This document shows, one piece after another, positions 35,003 to 44,342 of a stretch of 64,000 bases of DNA. This DNA comes from Microbacterium mitrae (GTDB lineage: Bacteria > Actinomycetota > Actinomycetes > Actinomycetales > Microbacteriaceae): positions 186,001-250,000 of the forward strand of contig NZ_VRSW01000001.1 of NCBI RefSeq assembly GCF_008017445.1, given 5' to 3'. Within the stretch, counting starts at the first letter, position 1. The number at the start of each line of letters is the position of its first letter. Position numbers and translations under genes: made by a program. A model generated the notes under the pieces. That model saw only the letters and a program-made list of their open reading frames with translations, was not told where the DNA came from and searched no databases.

Positions 35003-36923
35003 CGGTTTCTCCTGCATCGGTGGTGGGGGCTGAATCGGTGGTTGGTGCTGTGATGTGAGCGAGCGGCTGGTCGCGGCGCACGTGCTCGCCCATCGCCACG
35101 TCAATGGTGACGATGCCGGCCGCGGTCGCAACCACCGGGTGCTCCATTTTCATGGCTTCAATGGTGACCAGGCGGTCGCCGACGGCGACGGTGTCACCGT
35201 CGGCGACGTGGAGGGCGACCACATTGCCCGGCATCGGCGCGCGCGCTTGCGGGTCTGAGGGATGCTCCGCCTCTTCGAGCGATGCCAGGTGCCGCTCCAG
35301 GAGCGCACGTCGCGAAAGCGGAACCAATCGTCGCGTCTGCGCCCCCGCGTGCACCCAGAGTCCGCCATCCGTATCGACCGCGAAGCTTGCCTGAGCGGCC
35401 GCATTGCCGTCGTCTGCGGTGCCCGAGACAACTTCGTCGCCGTCGAGAAAATGCGAGACGATCACAGCGGCAGGGCCAGCGGAGCGCCAACCATCGCGCG
35501 CACCCCAGGTGCCGTTCTCCGGCGGACGCACCATTGCGTCGGCCGCCGCCGTGATGAGCTCCGGTGCCGTCGGCACGCGCTCGGGGGTGCCGAGTCGGTC
35601 CAGGAGGCCGGTGTCAAAGGTCGCTCCGCGAACTTCATCGCGGGCCAGCAGCGAAATCAGAAACTCGATGTTGGTCTCGACGCCAAACACCACCGTCTCT
35701 TGCAGCGCGCTGATGAGGCTTGTGAGGGCTTCTTCGCGGGTGCGGCCGGCGGTAATCACCTTCGCGATCATCGGGTCATAGTCGCTTGAAATCGTCGAAC
35801 CCGATTCGATGGCGCTGTCATTGCGGGCTCGTGCCGATGGTGTGAACCGCACAATGGTTCCGGTCGCAGGCAAGAACCCACGCTCGGGCGACTCCGCATA
35901 TACGCGTGCCTCAATCGCGTGGCCGGTGATGGTGACCTCGTCTTGAGTAAAGTCCAACGGTAGGCCGGCCGCGATACGCAGCTGCTCGCGCACCAGGTCA
36001 ACGCCGGTCACCAGTTCTGTCACCGGATGCTCGACCTGCAGGCGCGTGTTCATCTCGATGAAGAAGAATTCCGAGACGTCGTCGCCCGAGGCCAAAAACT
36101 CCACGGTTCCGGCGCCGCGGTAGTTCACGCTCTGAGCGGCGGCCACCGCCGCGGCGCCCAGTCGTTCACGCATTTCGGGGGTAATGACCGCGGACGGCGC
36201 CTCTTCGATCACCTTCTGGTGGCGACGCTGCAGCGTGCACTCGCGCTCCCCCAAATGCACGACCGATCCGAAATTGTCGCCGAGCACCTGCACCTCAATG
36301 TGCCGAGGCCGCACTACCAGGCGCTCAATCAGCAGCGTGTCGTCACCAAATGAGGCGCTCGCGATGCGGCGTGCCGTGGCCAGCGCCTCGAGAACGTCTG
36401 CCGGCGCCTCAACCACCTGCATACCCTTGCCGCCGCCGCCCGCCGACGGCTTAATCAGCAGCGGAAAACCCACCTCGGCGCAGCGAGCGGCGATCGCCTC
36501 ATCGTCCATGCCGACCGCACTGAACCCCGGAACCACCGGAACGCCGTGCTCGGCGACGTGGTTTTTGGCCGTGATCTTGTCGGCCATCACGGTCAACGCG
36601 TCGGTGCTAGGGCCAATAAAGACAATGCCGGCGCGCTCGCACGCCTCGGCGAATGCAACGTTCTCGGAGAGAAAGCCGTAGCCGGGGTGAATCGCCTCGG
36701 CACCCGTTTCGATTGCTGCAGCAATGACAGCCTCGATGTTCAGATAGCTGTCGCGCGCGGCGGCCGGGCCAATCCGCACGGCAACATCGGCCTCGGCGAC
36801 GAAGGGCGCGTCAGCATCGGCGTCGCTGTAAACGGCAACCGAACGGATGCCTTCCTGGCGCAACGTGCGAAGCACGCGGCGGGCAATTTCGCCGCGATTC
36901 GCGACAAGGACAGTGCGAAACAT
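34995..36923 (-). CDS. accA1: Biotin-dependent acyl-CoA carboxylase alpha subunit (biotin carboxylase + BCCP)
   Basis: Start at the ATG at 36923, five bases after the accD1 stop. 642 residues. The biotin carboxylase N-domain begins FRTVLVANRGEIARRV. The ATP-grasp region includes KPSAGGGGKGMQVV, and FFIEMNTRLQVEHPVTE lies in the C-domain. The BCCP domain at the end carries the biotinylation site EAMKMEH (Lys592). With AccD1 it forms the 3-methylcrotonyl/branched acyl-CoA carboxylase by synteny with accA1 of mycobacteria. It needs biotin ligase and biotin. Confidence 0.94.
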   Translation of the reverse strand: MFRTVLVANRGEIARRVLRTLRQEGIRSVAVYSDADADAPFVAEADVAVRIGPAAARDSYLNIEAVIAAAIETGAEAIHPGYGFLSENVAFAEACERAGIVFIGPSTDALTVMADKITAKNHVAEHGVPVVPGFSAVGMDDEAIAARCAEVGFPLLIKPSAGGGGKGMQVVEAPADVLEALATARRIASASFGDDTLLIERLVVRPRHIEVQVLGDNFGSVVHLGERECTLQRRHQKVIEEAPSAVITPEMRERLGAAAVAAAQSVNYRGAGTVEFLASGDDVSEFFFIEMNTRLQVEHPVTELVTGVDLVREQLRIAAGLPLDFTQDEVTITGHAIEARVYAESPERGFLPATGTIVRFTPSARARNDSAIESGSTISSDYDPMIAKVITAGRTREEALTSLISALQETVVFGVETNIEFLISLLARDEVRGATFDTGLLDRLGTPERVPTAPELITAAADAMVRPPENGTWGARDGWRSAGPAAVIVSHFLDGDEVVSGTADDGNAAAQASFAVDTDGGLWVHAGAQTRRLVPLSRRALLERHLASLEEAEHPSDPQARAPMPGNVVALHVADGDTVAVGDRLVTIEAMKMEHPVVATAAGIVTIDVAMGEHVRRDQPLAHITAPTTDSAPTTDAGETDA

Positions 36924-36928
36924 GGCGC

Positions 36929-38533
36929 TCACATTCGGAACAGGCCGAAGCGGGGCTCGGCGAGAGGTACACGGGAGACGATGTCCAGAGTGAGGCCCAA
37001 TACTCGGCGCGTCTGGCCCGGCTCGATGATGCCGTCGTCCCACAGTCGGGCGGTGGCGTAGTAGGGGTTGCCCTGTTGTTCATACTGGGCAAGCACCGGC
37101 GCCTGGAATGCGGCCTCGTCTTCGGCCGACCACGGCGTTCCGGCCTTTTCGAGCTGATCGCCCTTGACGGTTGACAGCACGCGCGCTGCCTGTGCGCCGC
37201 CCATCACCGAGATGCGGCTGCTCGGCCATGTGAACAGAAAGCGTGGGTCGTAGCCACGCCCGTTCATGGCGTAGTTTCCGGCGCCGAAGGAGCCTCCGAC
37301 GATGATGGTGATTTTCGGCACGCGGGTGGTCGCCACCGCGGTGACCATTTTGGCGCCGTCTTTCGCGATGCCACCGGATTCGGCGTCGCGGCCCACCATG
37401 AAGCCCGAGATGTTCTGCAGGAAGATCAGCGGAATGCCGCGCTGATCGCACAGCTCAACGAAGTGCGCAGCTTTGAGCGCAGACTCGCGAAACAGCACGC
37501 CCTGGTTCGCAACGATGCCCACCTGGTGACCATGAATGTGGGCGAAGCCGGTAACAACGGTGTCGCCGTACTCCCGCTTGAATTCGCGAAATTCGGAACC
37601 ATCGACAAGGCGCGCAATGACTTCGCGCGGGTCGTATGGCTGGTTGACGTCCACCGGAATGACACCGTAGAGATCGTCGGGAGCCACGACGGGCTCGCGC
37701 ACCTCGGCGACGGGCCAGATCGGGCTCGCGGTCGGCGGCAATGTGCTCACGATGTCGCGCACGATTTCGAGCGCGTGCTCGTCGTTTTCGGCGAGGTGGT
37801 CGACGACGCCGCTGCGCTTGGCGTGTACATCGCCGCCGCCCAGGTCTTCGGCAGAAACTTCTTCGCCGATGGCTGCCTTCACCAGCGGCGGGCCGCCGAG
37901 AAAGATCGTGCCCTGTCGGCGCACGATGACGGTCTCATCACTCATCGCGGGCACGTACGCGCCGCCGGCTGTGCTGGAGCCCATCACCGCGGCGATCTGC
38001 GGGATTCCGGCGGCCGACAGATTGGCCTGGTTGAAGAAGATTCGGCCGAAGTGTTCGCGGTCGGGAAAGACCTCATCTTGCCGCGGCAGGTAGGCGCCGC
38101 CCGAGTCGACGAGGTAGATGCATGGCAGGCGGTTTTCGCGGGCGATCTCCTGGGCGCGCAGATGCTTCTTCACGGTCATCGGATAGTAGGTTCCGCCCTT
38201 GACCGTTGCATCGTTGGCGATGACCATCACGAGGCGGCCGTGCACGACGCCAATACCCGCGGCAACTCCAGCGGCCGGCGCGTCATCGTTGTACAGCCCG
38301 AAGGCGGCCAACGCTCCGATTTCCAGAAATGGGCTGCCCTCATCGAGGAGTCTGGTGATGCGATCGCGCGCCAACATCTTGCCGCGCGCGACGTGGCGCG
38401 CGCGCGACGATTCTGGCCCACCGAGCGCGGCTGTTGCCAAGCGCTCCCGCAGTTCATCGCGGAGGGCAAGCTGCGCGCGTTCGTTTTCGAGGAAGGCGGC
38501 ATCACGGGTTGCGCTGCTGGAAAGCGTGATCAT
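36929..38533 (-). CDS. accD1: Acyl-CoA carboxylase carboxyltransferase (beta) subunit
   Basis: 534 residues. N- and C-terminal crotonase-like domains are recognisable: the biotin/acyl-CoA site [16 protein letters not shown] near 207, and [22 protein letters not shown] near 408. The length and these motifs match 3-methylcrotonyl-CoA carboxylase beta subunits better than propionyl-CoA carboxylase. First gene of a five-gene run accD1-accA1-acyl-CoA dehydrogenase-maoC-citE with spacings of 5, -8, 4 and -4 bases. A TetR gene is divergent upstream with two operator-like dyads between them. Confidence 0.94.
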   Translation of the reverse strand: MITLSSSATRDAAFLENERAQLALRDELRERLATAALGGPESSRARHVARGKMLARDRITRLLDEGSPFLEIGALAAFGLYNDDAPAAGVAAGIGVVHGRLVMVIANDATVKGGTYYPMTVKKHLRAQEIARENRLPCIYLVDSGGAYLPRQDEVFPDREHFGRIFFNQANLSAAGIPQIAAVMGSSTAGGAYVPAMSDETVIVRRQGTIFLGGPPLVKAAIGEEVSAEDLGGGDVHAKRSGVVDHLAENDEHALEIVRDIVSTLPPTASPIWPVAEVREPVVAPDDLYGVIPVDVNQPYDPREVIARLVDGSEFREFKREYGDTVVTGFAHIHGHQVGIVANQGVLFRESALKAAHFVELCDQRGIPLIFLQNISGFMVGRDAESGGIAKDGAKMVTAVATTRVPKITIIVGGSFGAGNYAMNGRGYDPRFLFTWPSSRISVMGGAQAARVLSTVKGDQLEKAGTPWSAEDEAAFQAPVLAQYEQQGNPYYATARLWDDGIIEPGQTRRVLGLTLDIVSRVPLAEPRFGLFRM

Positions 38534-38590
38534 GGGGTCTCCGTCGACGTCACAATCCGATCACACCCTTGTCTGGCATGATCTTCATTG

Positions 38591-38633
38591 GTTAGTGTTC
38601 ACTAACTGAGATTTCAGGTTAGCGAGGATTAAC
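38591..38633. promoter_or_regulatory. Pair of TetR-type operator dyads between accD1 and tetR
   Basis: Two 16-base sites have the same half-site spacing: GTTAGTGTTCACTAAC (38591-38606) and GTTAGCGAGGATTAAC (38618-38633), 27 bases apart. The first is a 7-bp dyad with two central bases; the second keeps only GTTA/TAAC. The second ends four bases before the TetR ATG. They probably bind the TetR protein to control itself and the carboxylase operon. Confidence 0.65.
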
Positions 38634-38637
38634 TGAA

Positions 38638-39267
38638 ATGGCAATCGAGGTTACTGATCGAGATCGAGCAAAGGCGCTCCGTCGCGAGGCACTGTTGCGC
38701 GAGTCTGCCCGACTCTTCGCCACGCGTGGCTTCAGCGCGGTGTCGCTCGAAGACCTTGGCGCGGCCGTCGGCGTTTCCGGACCCGCCGTCTATCGCCATT
38801 TCAGCGGCAAACAGGCGCTGCTCGGAGCGCTCCTCATCGACGTCAGTCAGCGCTTGCATGATGGCGGAGCCGCGGTGATCGCGCGCGATGTCACGCCTCG
38901 CGAACGCCTGCGCGAGTTGATTCAGTTTCACGTCACCTTCGCGCTCTCCCAAAGCGATGTGATTCGGGTGCAGGATCGCGATCTCGCCCAGCTGTCGCCG
39001 ACCGATCACGACAGCGTTCGCCGCCTGCAGCGCGCCTACATTCAGTCGTGGATGAACGCGCTCAGCGACGTGGTTCCGTCGCTCGACGCGTCAGAACTGC
39101 GATTGCGCGTGCAGGCAGGGTTCGGCCTCATCAACTCCACGCCTCACAGCGTCGGCTCCAACACCCACGCGCCAGACACGGCGGCCACGCTGATCGCCAT
39201 GACGACGGCTGCGCTCCTGGCCTCGCGCGAAGATGGCGGGTACGTTTTCGCACCCGCCACCTTCTGA
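38638..39267 (+). CDS. TetR family regulator of the branched-chain catabolic operon
   Basis: 209 residues. The N-terminal helix-turn-helix is clear (REALLRESARLFATRGFSAVSLEDLGAAVGVSGPAVYRHFSGKQALL, roughly 14-60) and the ligand-binding C-terminus is all-helical. No ribosome site precedes the ATG, which lies four bases after an operator-like dyad, so the mRNA may be leaderless. Divergence from accD1 and the dyad pair argue for control of the acyl-CoA carboxylase operon by an acyl-CoA ligand, as in other TetR-acc pairs. Confidence 0.9.
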   Translation: MAIEVTDRDRAKALRREALLRESARLFATRGFSAVSLEDLGAAVGVSGPAVYRHFSGKQALLGALLIDVSQRLHDGGAAVIARDVTPRERLRELIQFHVTFALSQSDVIRVQDRDLAQLSPTDHDSVRRLQRAYIQSWMNALSDVVPSLDASELRLRVQAGFGLINSTPHSVGSNTHAPDTAATLIAMTTAALLASREDGGYVFAPATF

Positions 39268-39280
39268 GCCAGCTCGCGTC

Positions 39281-40627
39281 TTAGAACAGCATTGCGCGAC
39301 CCGGGTCGCTGAGCAGGTTGCCGACGTTACGCAAGAACTCTGCACCCTGTTGTCCGTCAACCAGGCGGTGATCAAACGACAGGCTCAGCGTCATGATGTC
39401 GCGCAACGCGATCTCCCCCTGGTACTCCCACGGTCGGCGCTGAACGGCACCGACGGCGAGGATTCCGGCCTCGCCGGGGTTGAGAATGGGTGTTCCGGCC
39501 TCAATACCGAAGGTTCCGATGTTGCTGATGGAGAAGGTTCCTCCGCTCAGTGACGCCGGCGTCGACTTGCCCTCACGAGCAGTCGCGGTGAGCTCGCCCA
39601 GGTGCTGTGCCATGCCGGCGAGAGTGAGCCGATCGGCGTCGACGATGTTCGGAACCACAAGCCCGCGGGGCGTGGCGGCCGCAATGCCGAGATTCACATA
39701 GTGGTACTCGACGATTTCGCCGGCAGCTTCGTCCCACTTCGCGTTCAACGACGGCGTGGCACGAAGCGCGAGGCACACGGCCTTCGCGATCACGGCCATG
39801 ACACCAATACGGCTGCCGGCGAGGGAACGATCTTCTTTCAACCGCGCGATGAACTGCATCGTCTCGGTGACGTCAACCGTGTGGAAGCAGGTGACGTGCG
39901 GTGCGGTGAAGGCGCTGGAGACCATCGCCGCGGCCGTGAACTTACGAACACCCTTGATGGGGGTGCGCGTCTCACGTGCTCCGACGGCCTGAATTTGCGC
40001 AACCGGGGCATCGCTCACGCGCGCAACCTCGCCGGCAATGTATGCCTCGACGTCGGCACGGGTGATGCGACCGAACTCCCCCGTTCCCGCGATGTCCGTG
40101 AGTTCGACACCGTTGTCGCGCGCATATTTGCGCACGGGCGGTGTCGAGCGGGGCCGCTCGAGGGGCGCAGCGGGTTCAGCAGGAACCTCAACGGCAGGCG
40201 CGGCCACGAGTGCCGTAGCGGATGCAACGGGTGCGGTCGCAACCGGTGCGCCACCGCGGGCACGACGAGCGGGGCGTGCCTTCGAGGTGGGCGCTGCTCC
40301 GTAACCAACCAGGTTGGGCGGAACCACTTCCTCCTCGTCGTCATCGGCTGCGTTGGCTGCCGGCGCGGCAGTCGGCGTCGTGGCTTGACCCGGGAGGTTG
40401 AACGCAAGCAACGGCTTGCCAACCTCCACAACATCCCCCGCGTTCGCGAACAGCTCAGCGATGGTTCCGGCGTACGGCGATGGCAATTCAACGATGGCCT
40501 TAGCCGTCTCGACCTCGGCGATCGTCTGGTTCAGCGCAACCTCATCGCCCACGGCAACGTGCCACGACACGATCTCAGCCTCGGGAAGACCCTCGCCCAG
40601 GTCGGGTAGGAGAAAAGACGTGCTCAC
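39281..40627 (-). CDS. bkdC: Branched-chain 2-oxoacid dehydrogenase E2 (dihydrolipoamide acyltransferase)
   Basis: 448 residues. One N-terminal lipoyl domain with lipoyl-lysine Lys43 (VETAKAIVE), an Ala/Pro-rich linker, a peripheral-subunit-binding domain near 135-170 (PVRKYARDNGVELTDIAGTGEFGRITRADVEAYI), then the catalytic domain ending in FDHRLVDGQQG (His420). It follows bkdB with a four-base overlap. Together with BkdA/BkdB and a lipoamide dehydrogenase encoded elsewhere it oxidises branched-chain 2-oxoacids to acyl-CoAs. Pyruvate as a substrate cannot be excluded. Confidence 0.93.
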   Translation of the reverse strand: MSTSFLLPDLGEGLPEAEIVSWHVAVGDEVALNQTIAEVETAKAIVELPSPYAGTIAELFANAGDVVEVGKPLLAFNLPGQATTPTAAPAANAADDDEEEVVPPNLVGYGAAPTSKARPARRARGGAPVATAPVASATALVAAPAVEVPAEPAAPLERPRSTPPVRKYARDNGVELTDIAGTGEFGRITRADVEAYIAGEVARVSDAPVAQIQAVGARETRTPIKGVRKFTAAAMVSSAFTAPHVTCFHTVDVTETMQFIARLKEDRSLAGSRIGVMAVIAKAVCLALRATPSLNAKWDEAAGEIVEYHYVNLGIAAATPRGLVVPNIVDADRLTLAGMAQHLGELTATAREGKSTPASLSGGTFSISNIGTFGIEAGTPILNPGEAGILAVGAVQRRPWEYQGEIALRDIMTLSLSFDHRLVDGQQGAEFLRNVGNLLSDPGRAMLF

Positions 40628-41634
40628 AGCTCCACTCCCGTCATGCTGTTGCGGCGACCGAGGGCGCGGTCAACACCGTCAAGAATGCGGTCAAGGTCAG
40701 GAATGTGCTGCTTTTCCAGCTTTGACGGCGGATACGGAATATCGTGGCCGGTCACGCGCACCGGGGCCGTTTCGAGCCAGTCGAAGCAGCGCTCCGTGAT
40801 GCTCGCGATGACCTCAGCGGCAACACCCGCCTCGCGAGAAGCCTCATGCGTCACCACGACGCGACCGGTCTTGCGCACGGAGGCATCGATGGTCGGGTAG
40901 TCGATCGGCGACAGCGAGCGCAGATCAATAACCTCAATGGAAACGCCCTCGTCAGACGCGGCCTCGGCGGCATCGAGAGCCGTCTTGACCTGCGCACCGT
41001 AGGTGACGACGGTGACGTCGGAGCCTTCGCGAGCGACACGCGCCAGTCCCATCGGCGCGGCATCCGTGTGGTGCGCGTCCAGGTCAACCTCACCCTTTGC
41101 GTGGTAGAGGCGCTTGGGCTCCAAGAAGATCACCGGGTCATCGCACGCGATGGCCTGCTGCAACATGGTGTAGGCATCTTGCGGGTTGGATACCGCGATA
41201 ACGCGCAGGCCCGCGGTGTGCACGAAGTACGCCTCGGGTGATTCCGAGTGGTGCTCGGCAGCACCGACGCCGCCTGCCCACGGAATGCGGATCGTGATCG
41301 GCATCTTCACCCGGCCAAGCGTGCGATAGTGCAGCTTTGCCACCTGGCACACGATCTGGTCGAAGGCGGGGTAAACAAAACCGTCGAACTGAATCTCGAC
41401 AACCGGACGGTAGCCGCGCATGGCCAAACCGACCGCGGTTCCGACGATTCCCGACTCCGCCAGCGGCGTGTCAATCACGCGACGCTCGCCAAACTCGTCC
41501 TGCAGGGCATCGGTGATGCGGAACACGCCGCCAAGCGGACCGATGTCTTCACCCATCAGCACGACCTTGTCGTCGTCTGTCATCGCCTGGCGAAGCGCCT
41601 GGTTAAGGGCCTTGCCCATCGTCATGGTGGTCAT
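40624..41634 (-). CDS. bkdB: Branched-chain 2-oxoacid dehydrogenase E1 beta subunit
   Basis: 336 residues. Transketolase-like pyrimidine-binding domain with GEDIGPLGGVFRIT near 30, DTPLAESGIVGTAVGLAMRGYRPVVEIQFDGFVYPAFDQIV near 55-95, and a C-terminal domain with VVTHEASREAGVAAEV. These are hallmarks of the E1 beta of bkd/acoB-type complexes. Overlaps bkdA and bkdC by four bases on each side. Confidence 0.95.
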   Translation of the reverse strand: MTTMTMGKALNQALRQAMTDDDKVVLMGEDIGPLGGVFRITDALQDEFGERRVIDTPLAESGIVGTAVGLAMRGYRPVVEIQFDGFVYPAFDQIVCQVAKLHYRTLGRVKMPITIRIPWAGGVGAAEHHSESPEAYFVHTAGLRVIAVSNPQDAYTMLQQAIACDDPVIFLEPKRLYHAKGEVDLDAHHTDAAPMGLARVAREGSDVTVVTYGAQVKTALDAAEAASDEGVSIEVIDLRSLSPIDYPTIDASVRKTGRVVVTHEASREAGVAAEVIASITERCFDWLETAPVRVTGHDIPYPPSKLEKQHIPDLDRILDGVDRALGRRNSMTGVEL

Positions 41635-42749
41635 GCCGCACCGCCTTCGAACTGAGCGAGATACGCAGCGTATGCGCGACGCTCGGCGTCAACGCCGGTG
41701 TGAGGCGTTGCGTATGCGTGATCAAAAACTTCCATCGGGGCACGGTTTGGCATGGTGAGCGCCGCCTCGCGCACTGCGGCACCGACGCGGTCGGCTTCGG
41801 CAGCGATCTCGGCCTCGGCCGCTTCGGTCAGCACGCCAAGGTCGCGGAGGTACTTTTCCACACGGTCAAGCGGGTCGCGCTGACGCCAGCTGTCCAGCTC
41901 AGCCTCGTCGCGGTAGCGCGTGGGGTCATCGCTCGTGGTGTGCGGACCCATGCGGTAGGTGACCGCCTCAATAAATGCCGGTCCGTGGCCGTTGCGGGCA
42001 TGTTCCGTTGCCCAGCGCATCGCGGCAAGGCAAGCGAGCACGTCGTTGCCATCCACGCGCATGCTGGGGATACCGAAGGCCGGGGCGCGGCCAGCGATCG
42101 GAAACTCTGACTGCACGCGCACCGGCTCCGAAATTGCCCACTGGTTGTTCTGGCAGACGAAGACGACGGGCGCCTTGAACGACGACGCAAAGATCATGGC
42201 TTCGTTGACATCACCCTGGCTCGATGCCCCGTCCCCGAAGTAGGTAACGGCGACGTCGTCGGCGTTGTCTGCCGTGATGCCCATGGCGTATCCCACGGCG
42301 TGCAGGGTTTGCGCACCGGTGATGATCTGCATCGTCGCGGTGTTGATGCGGTACGGGTCATAGGTTGAGTTGGTCTCGCCGCGCCACGTGCCGACAAAAT
42401 CGCGGTCTTCTGCGCCGCGCACGTAGATGACGCCGGTCTCGCGGTAGCTGGGGAAGACAAAGTCGCTGTCGCGCAATGCGCGCGCGGTGCCCACCTGGGC
42501 CGCTTCCTGTCCGAGGCTGGGTGCCCACAGGCCCAGCTGCCCCTGGCGTTGCAACGAGAAGCCTTCTTTGTCGATGCGGCGAACGATCGCCATGTCACGG
42601 TAGAGCGCGAGCACTTCCTGCGGAGTCACCGACTCCAGGTATGAATCAAGCTCAACATTTTCGACCCGCACGCCATCGGGCGTGAGCACCTGGGAGATAT
42701 CGGTGCTCGCTGTGGCGGGCTCTGCACTCGGATTCAGGGCGTACACCAT
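41631..42749 (-). CDS. bkdA: Branched-chain 2-oxoacid dehydrogenase E1 alpha subunit
   Basis: I use the ATG at 42749 (372 residues), with GAAGG upstream, and reject the 63-codon extension, which lies in the region divergent to lrp. The thiamine diphosphate motif is GDGASSQGDVNEAMIFASSF...NN near 195-225. Other hallmarks are SLQRQGQLGLWAPSLGQEA and MGPHTTSDDPTRYR with the phosphorylation-loop-like region. First gene of bkdABC. A divergent Lrp/AsnC gene starts 169 bases upstream and is the probable regulator. Confidence 0.94.
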   Translation of the reverse strand: MVYALNPSAEPATASTDISQVLTPDGVRVENVELDSYLESVTPQEVLALYRDMAIVRRIDKEGFSLQRQGQLGLWAPSLGQEAAQVGTARALRDSDFVFPSYRETGVIYVRGAEDRDFVGTWRGETNSTYDPYRINTATMQIITGAQTLHAVGYAMGITADNADDVAVTYFGDGASSQGDVNEAMIFASSFKAPVVFVCQNNQWAISEPVRVQSEFPIAGRAPAFGIPSMRVDGNDVLACLAAMRWATEHARNGHGPAFIEAVTYRMGPHTTSDDPTRYRDEAELDSWRQRDPLDRVEKYLRDLGVLTEAAEAEIAAEADRVGAAVREAALTMPNRAPMEVFDHAYATPHTGVDAERRAYAAYLAQFEGGAA

Positions 42750-42918
42750 CGTCTCGACCTTCCGTTCCGGACGCCCTTGTGGGGCACCCCTCGCGTTACC
42801 GGCAACTCCGCCGGACGTTCTGAGCGTATGCCGATCCAGCACCTCGCTCAAGCATTTAAGCCTCGCCTGAGCATGTTGCGCATGAAGACGGTCGATGATC
42901 CTGCTATTCTTTCGCAGT

Positions 42919-43392
42919 ATGACCGCTCTTGACCGCACCGATCTCGAACTGTTGAACGCCCTCGCAGTGGATCACCGTGCAACCGTCGTTGCCCTTGCCG
43001 AACGACTGGGACTCTCCCGCAATACTGTGCAGGCGCGCATGGCCCGCCTCGAGAAGGCTGGCGTGTTTCTCTCGTTCGAGCGTTCGGTATCGTCAGCCGC
43101 GCTGGGCTATCCGTTGGAGGCCTTCGTGAGTGTCGGGGTACGTCAGAGCGATTTGCCACGCATCATCGCCGAGATCTCGCGCATTCCTGAGGTCGTTCAG
43201 GCTCACGGCCTGTCCGGTCAGATTGATCTTCTGGTGCGCGTCTCCTGCCGTGACGCTCGTCACCTCTTTGACACCGACGCCCGCATCTTGGCGATTGAGG
43301 GCGTTGAGCGCACCGAAACATCGCTCGTCATGGGCGAGGTCATTCCGTTTCGCCTTGGCGGTCTGATGGAGCTTGCTCGCCGCGAGGCTTAA
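42919..43392 (+). CDS. Lrp/AsnC family regulator, likely of bkdABC
   Basis: I place the start at the ATG at 42919; the upstream in-frame start adds eight residues (MILLFFRS) unlike the family. 157 residues: N-terminal helix-turn-helix (DLELLNALAVDHRATVVALAERLGLSRNTVQARMARLE) and a C-terminal RAM domain (VGVRQSDLPRIIAEISRIPEVVQAHGLSGQIDLLVRV). TATTCT sits nine bases before the ATG, so a leaderless transcript is possible. Its place beside bkdA matches the BkdR-type control of branched-chain oxoacid dehydrogenase genes by amino acids. Confidence 0.9.
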   Translation: MTALDRTDLELLNALAVDHRATVVALAERLGLSRNTVQARMARLEKAGVFLSFERSVSSAALGYPLEAFVSVGVRQSDLPRIIAEISRIPEVVQAHGLSGQIDLLVRVSCRDARHLFDTDARILAIEGVERTETSLVMGEVIPFRLGGLMELARREA

Positions 43393-44264
43393 AGCCCCGA
43401 CAGAAAGTCTTCGATCGCTCCGGCCGCCTGCCGGGGCGTTTCGTAATGGATCAGGTGCCCGACGCCAGGGATTTCCACCAGAATCGCCTGCGGAATGCGC
43501 TGCACCAGGATGCGCTCGGCCTCGATCGGCGTGATGTCGTCTTTCTCCGCTGCGATCAACAGAGTCGGAACCCGCAGTTGCGGTGCGACCTGACTCACGT
43601 CATGCGAAACGCTGGTGACAAACGCGTCGTGGAGCGTATCGCGGTCTGCGAAGCGTGAGAAGTAGAGATCATGCTGCTCGTGTACGAAGGCGCGCAGTTC
43701 TTTATTCTTCGTCTTCACCATGGTGTTACTCATGACGCGCACGATGATTTTCGAGCGCAACAGCGCGTCACCGATGGGCTTGGGCAGGCGAGCGCCGACC
43801 CAGTAGTAGAACACCGCAAGGCGGGTCATGATGCCGCGCGGACCGGCGAGGGCCGGGGCGCCAATCGGATTCACCAGGATGAGTCGTGGCGTTTGCAGGC
43901 CGCCCGCCACAGCGGCCGAGGTCACAATCGAACCGAAAGAATGACCGAGAATAATGGCGCCAGGAGCAACCGCCGCGACAAATTCAACCAGCCAGTCAAC
44001 GTAAGCCTGGAGGTCGTGCCTGCGGCCGGGAATCGCTCCCGTCTCACCAAAACCGGGAAGGTCGGGCATGATGATGCGATAGTCGGGTAGATACGCGACA
44101 ACGGGTTCCAGCCCATGGTGATCTCCGCGAAAACCGTGAACGGCCACGATGGTTGGCGCGTTGTCTTCGCCATACACCCAGTACGCGGTCTCTACGCCGG
44201 CCACGAGAATCGTTTCGCGGACCACGGGGATATCGGCCAGGAGCGAAGCATAGGGAGAGCGCAC
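43389..44264 (-). CDS. Alpha/beta hydrolase
   Basis: 291 residues from a GTG that directly follows GGAGG; the spacing is unusually short. The oxyanion region VHGFRGDHHG is near 45, the nucleophile elbow GHSFGS near 113, a late Asp in AAEKDDITPIE and the catalytic His in VGHLIHYETP. Typical cytoplasmic esterase/hydrolase; substrate unknown. It converges on the Lrp gene (stops overlap by four bases) and is divergent from the exonuclease gene. Confidence 0.88.
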   Translation of the reverse strand: MRSPYASLLADIPVVRETILVAGVETAYWVYGEDNAPTIVAVHGFRGDHHGLEPVVAYLPDYRIIMPDLPGFGETGAIPGRRHDLQAYVDWLVEFVAAVAPGAIILGHSFGSIVTSAAVAGGLQTPRLILVNPIGAPALAGPRGIMTRLAVFYYWVGARLPKPIGDALLRSKIIVRVMSNTMVKTKNKELRAFVHEQHDLYFSRFADRDTLHDAFVTSVSHDVSQVAPQLRVPTLLIAAEKDDITPIEAERILVQRIPQAILVEIPGVGHLIHYETPRQAAGAIEDFLSGL

Positions 44265-44342
44265 CCTCCGAGTCTACGAGTACCGACGCCCTCCTCCGCG
44301 AGTCGCCGCGGCAGTGTCGGTGGCCAGTCATACGGTGGTCTC

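Noticed and set aside
37463..38581. A 372-codon frame antisense to accD1
   Set aside because: Same shadow effect; the sense strand encodes a full carboxyltransferase with conserved motifs.
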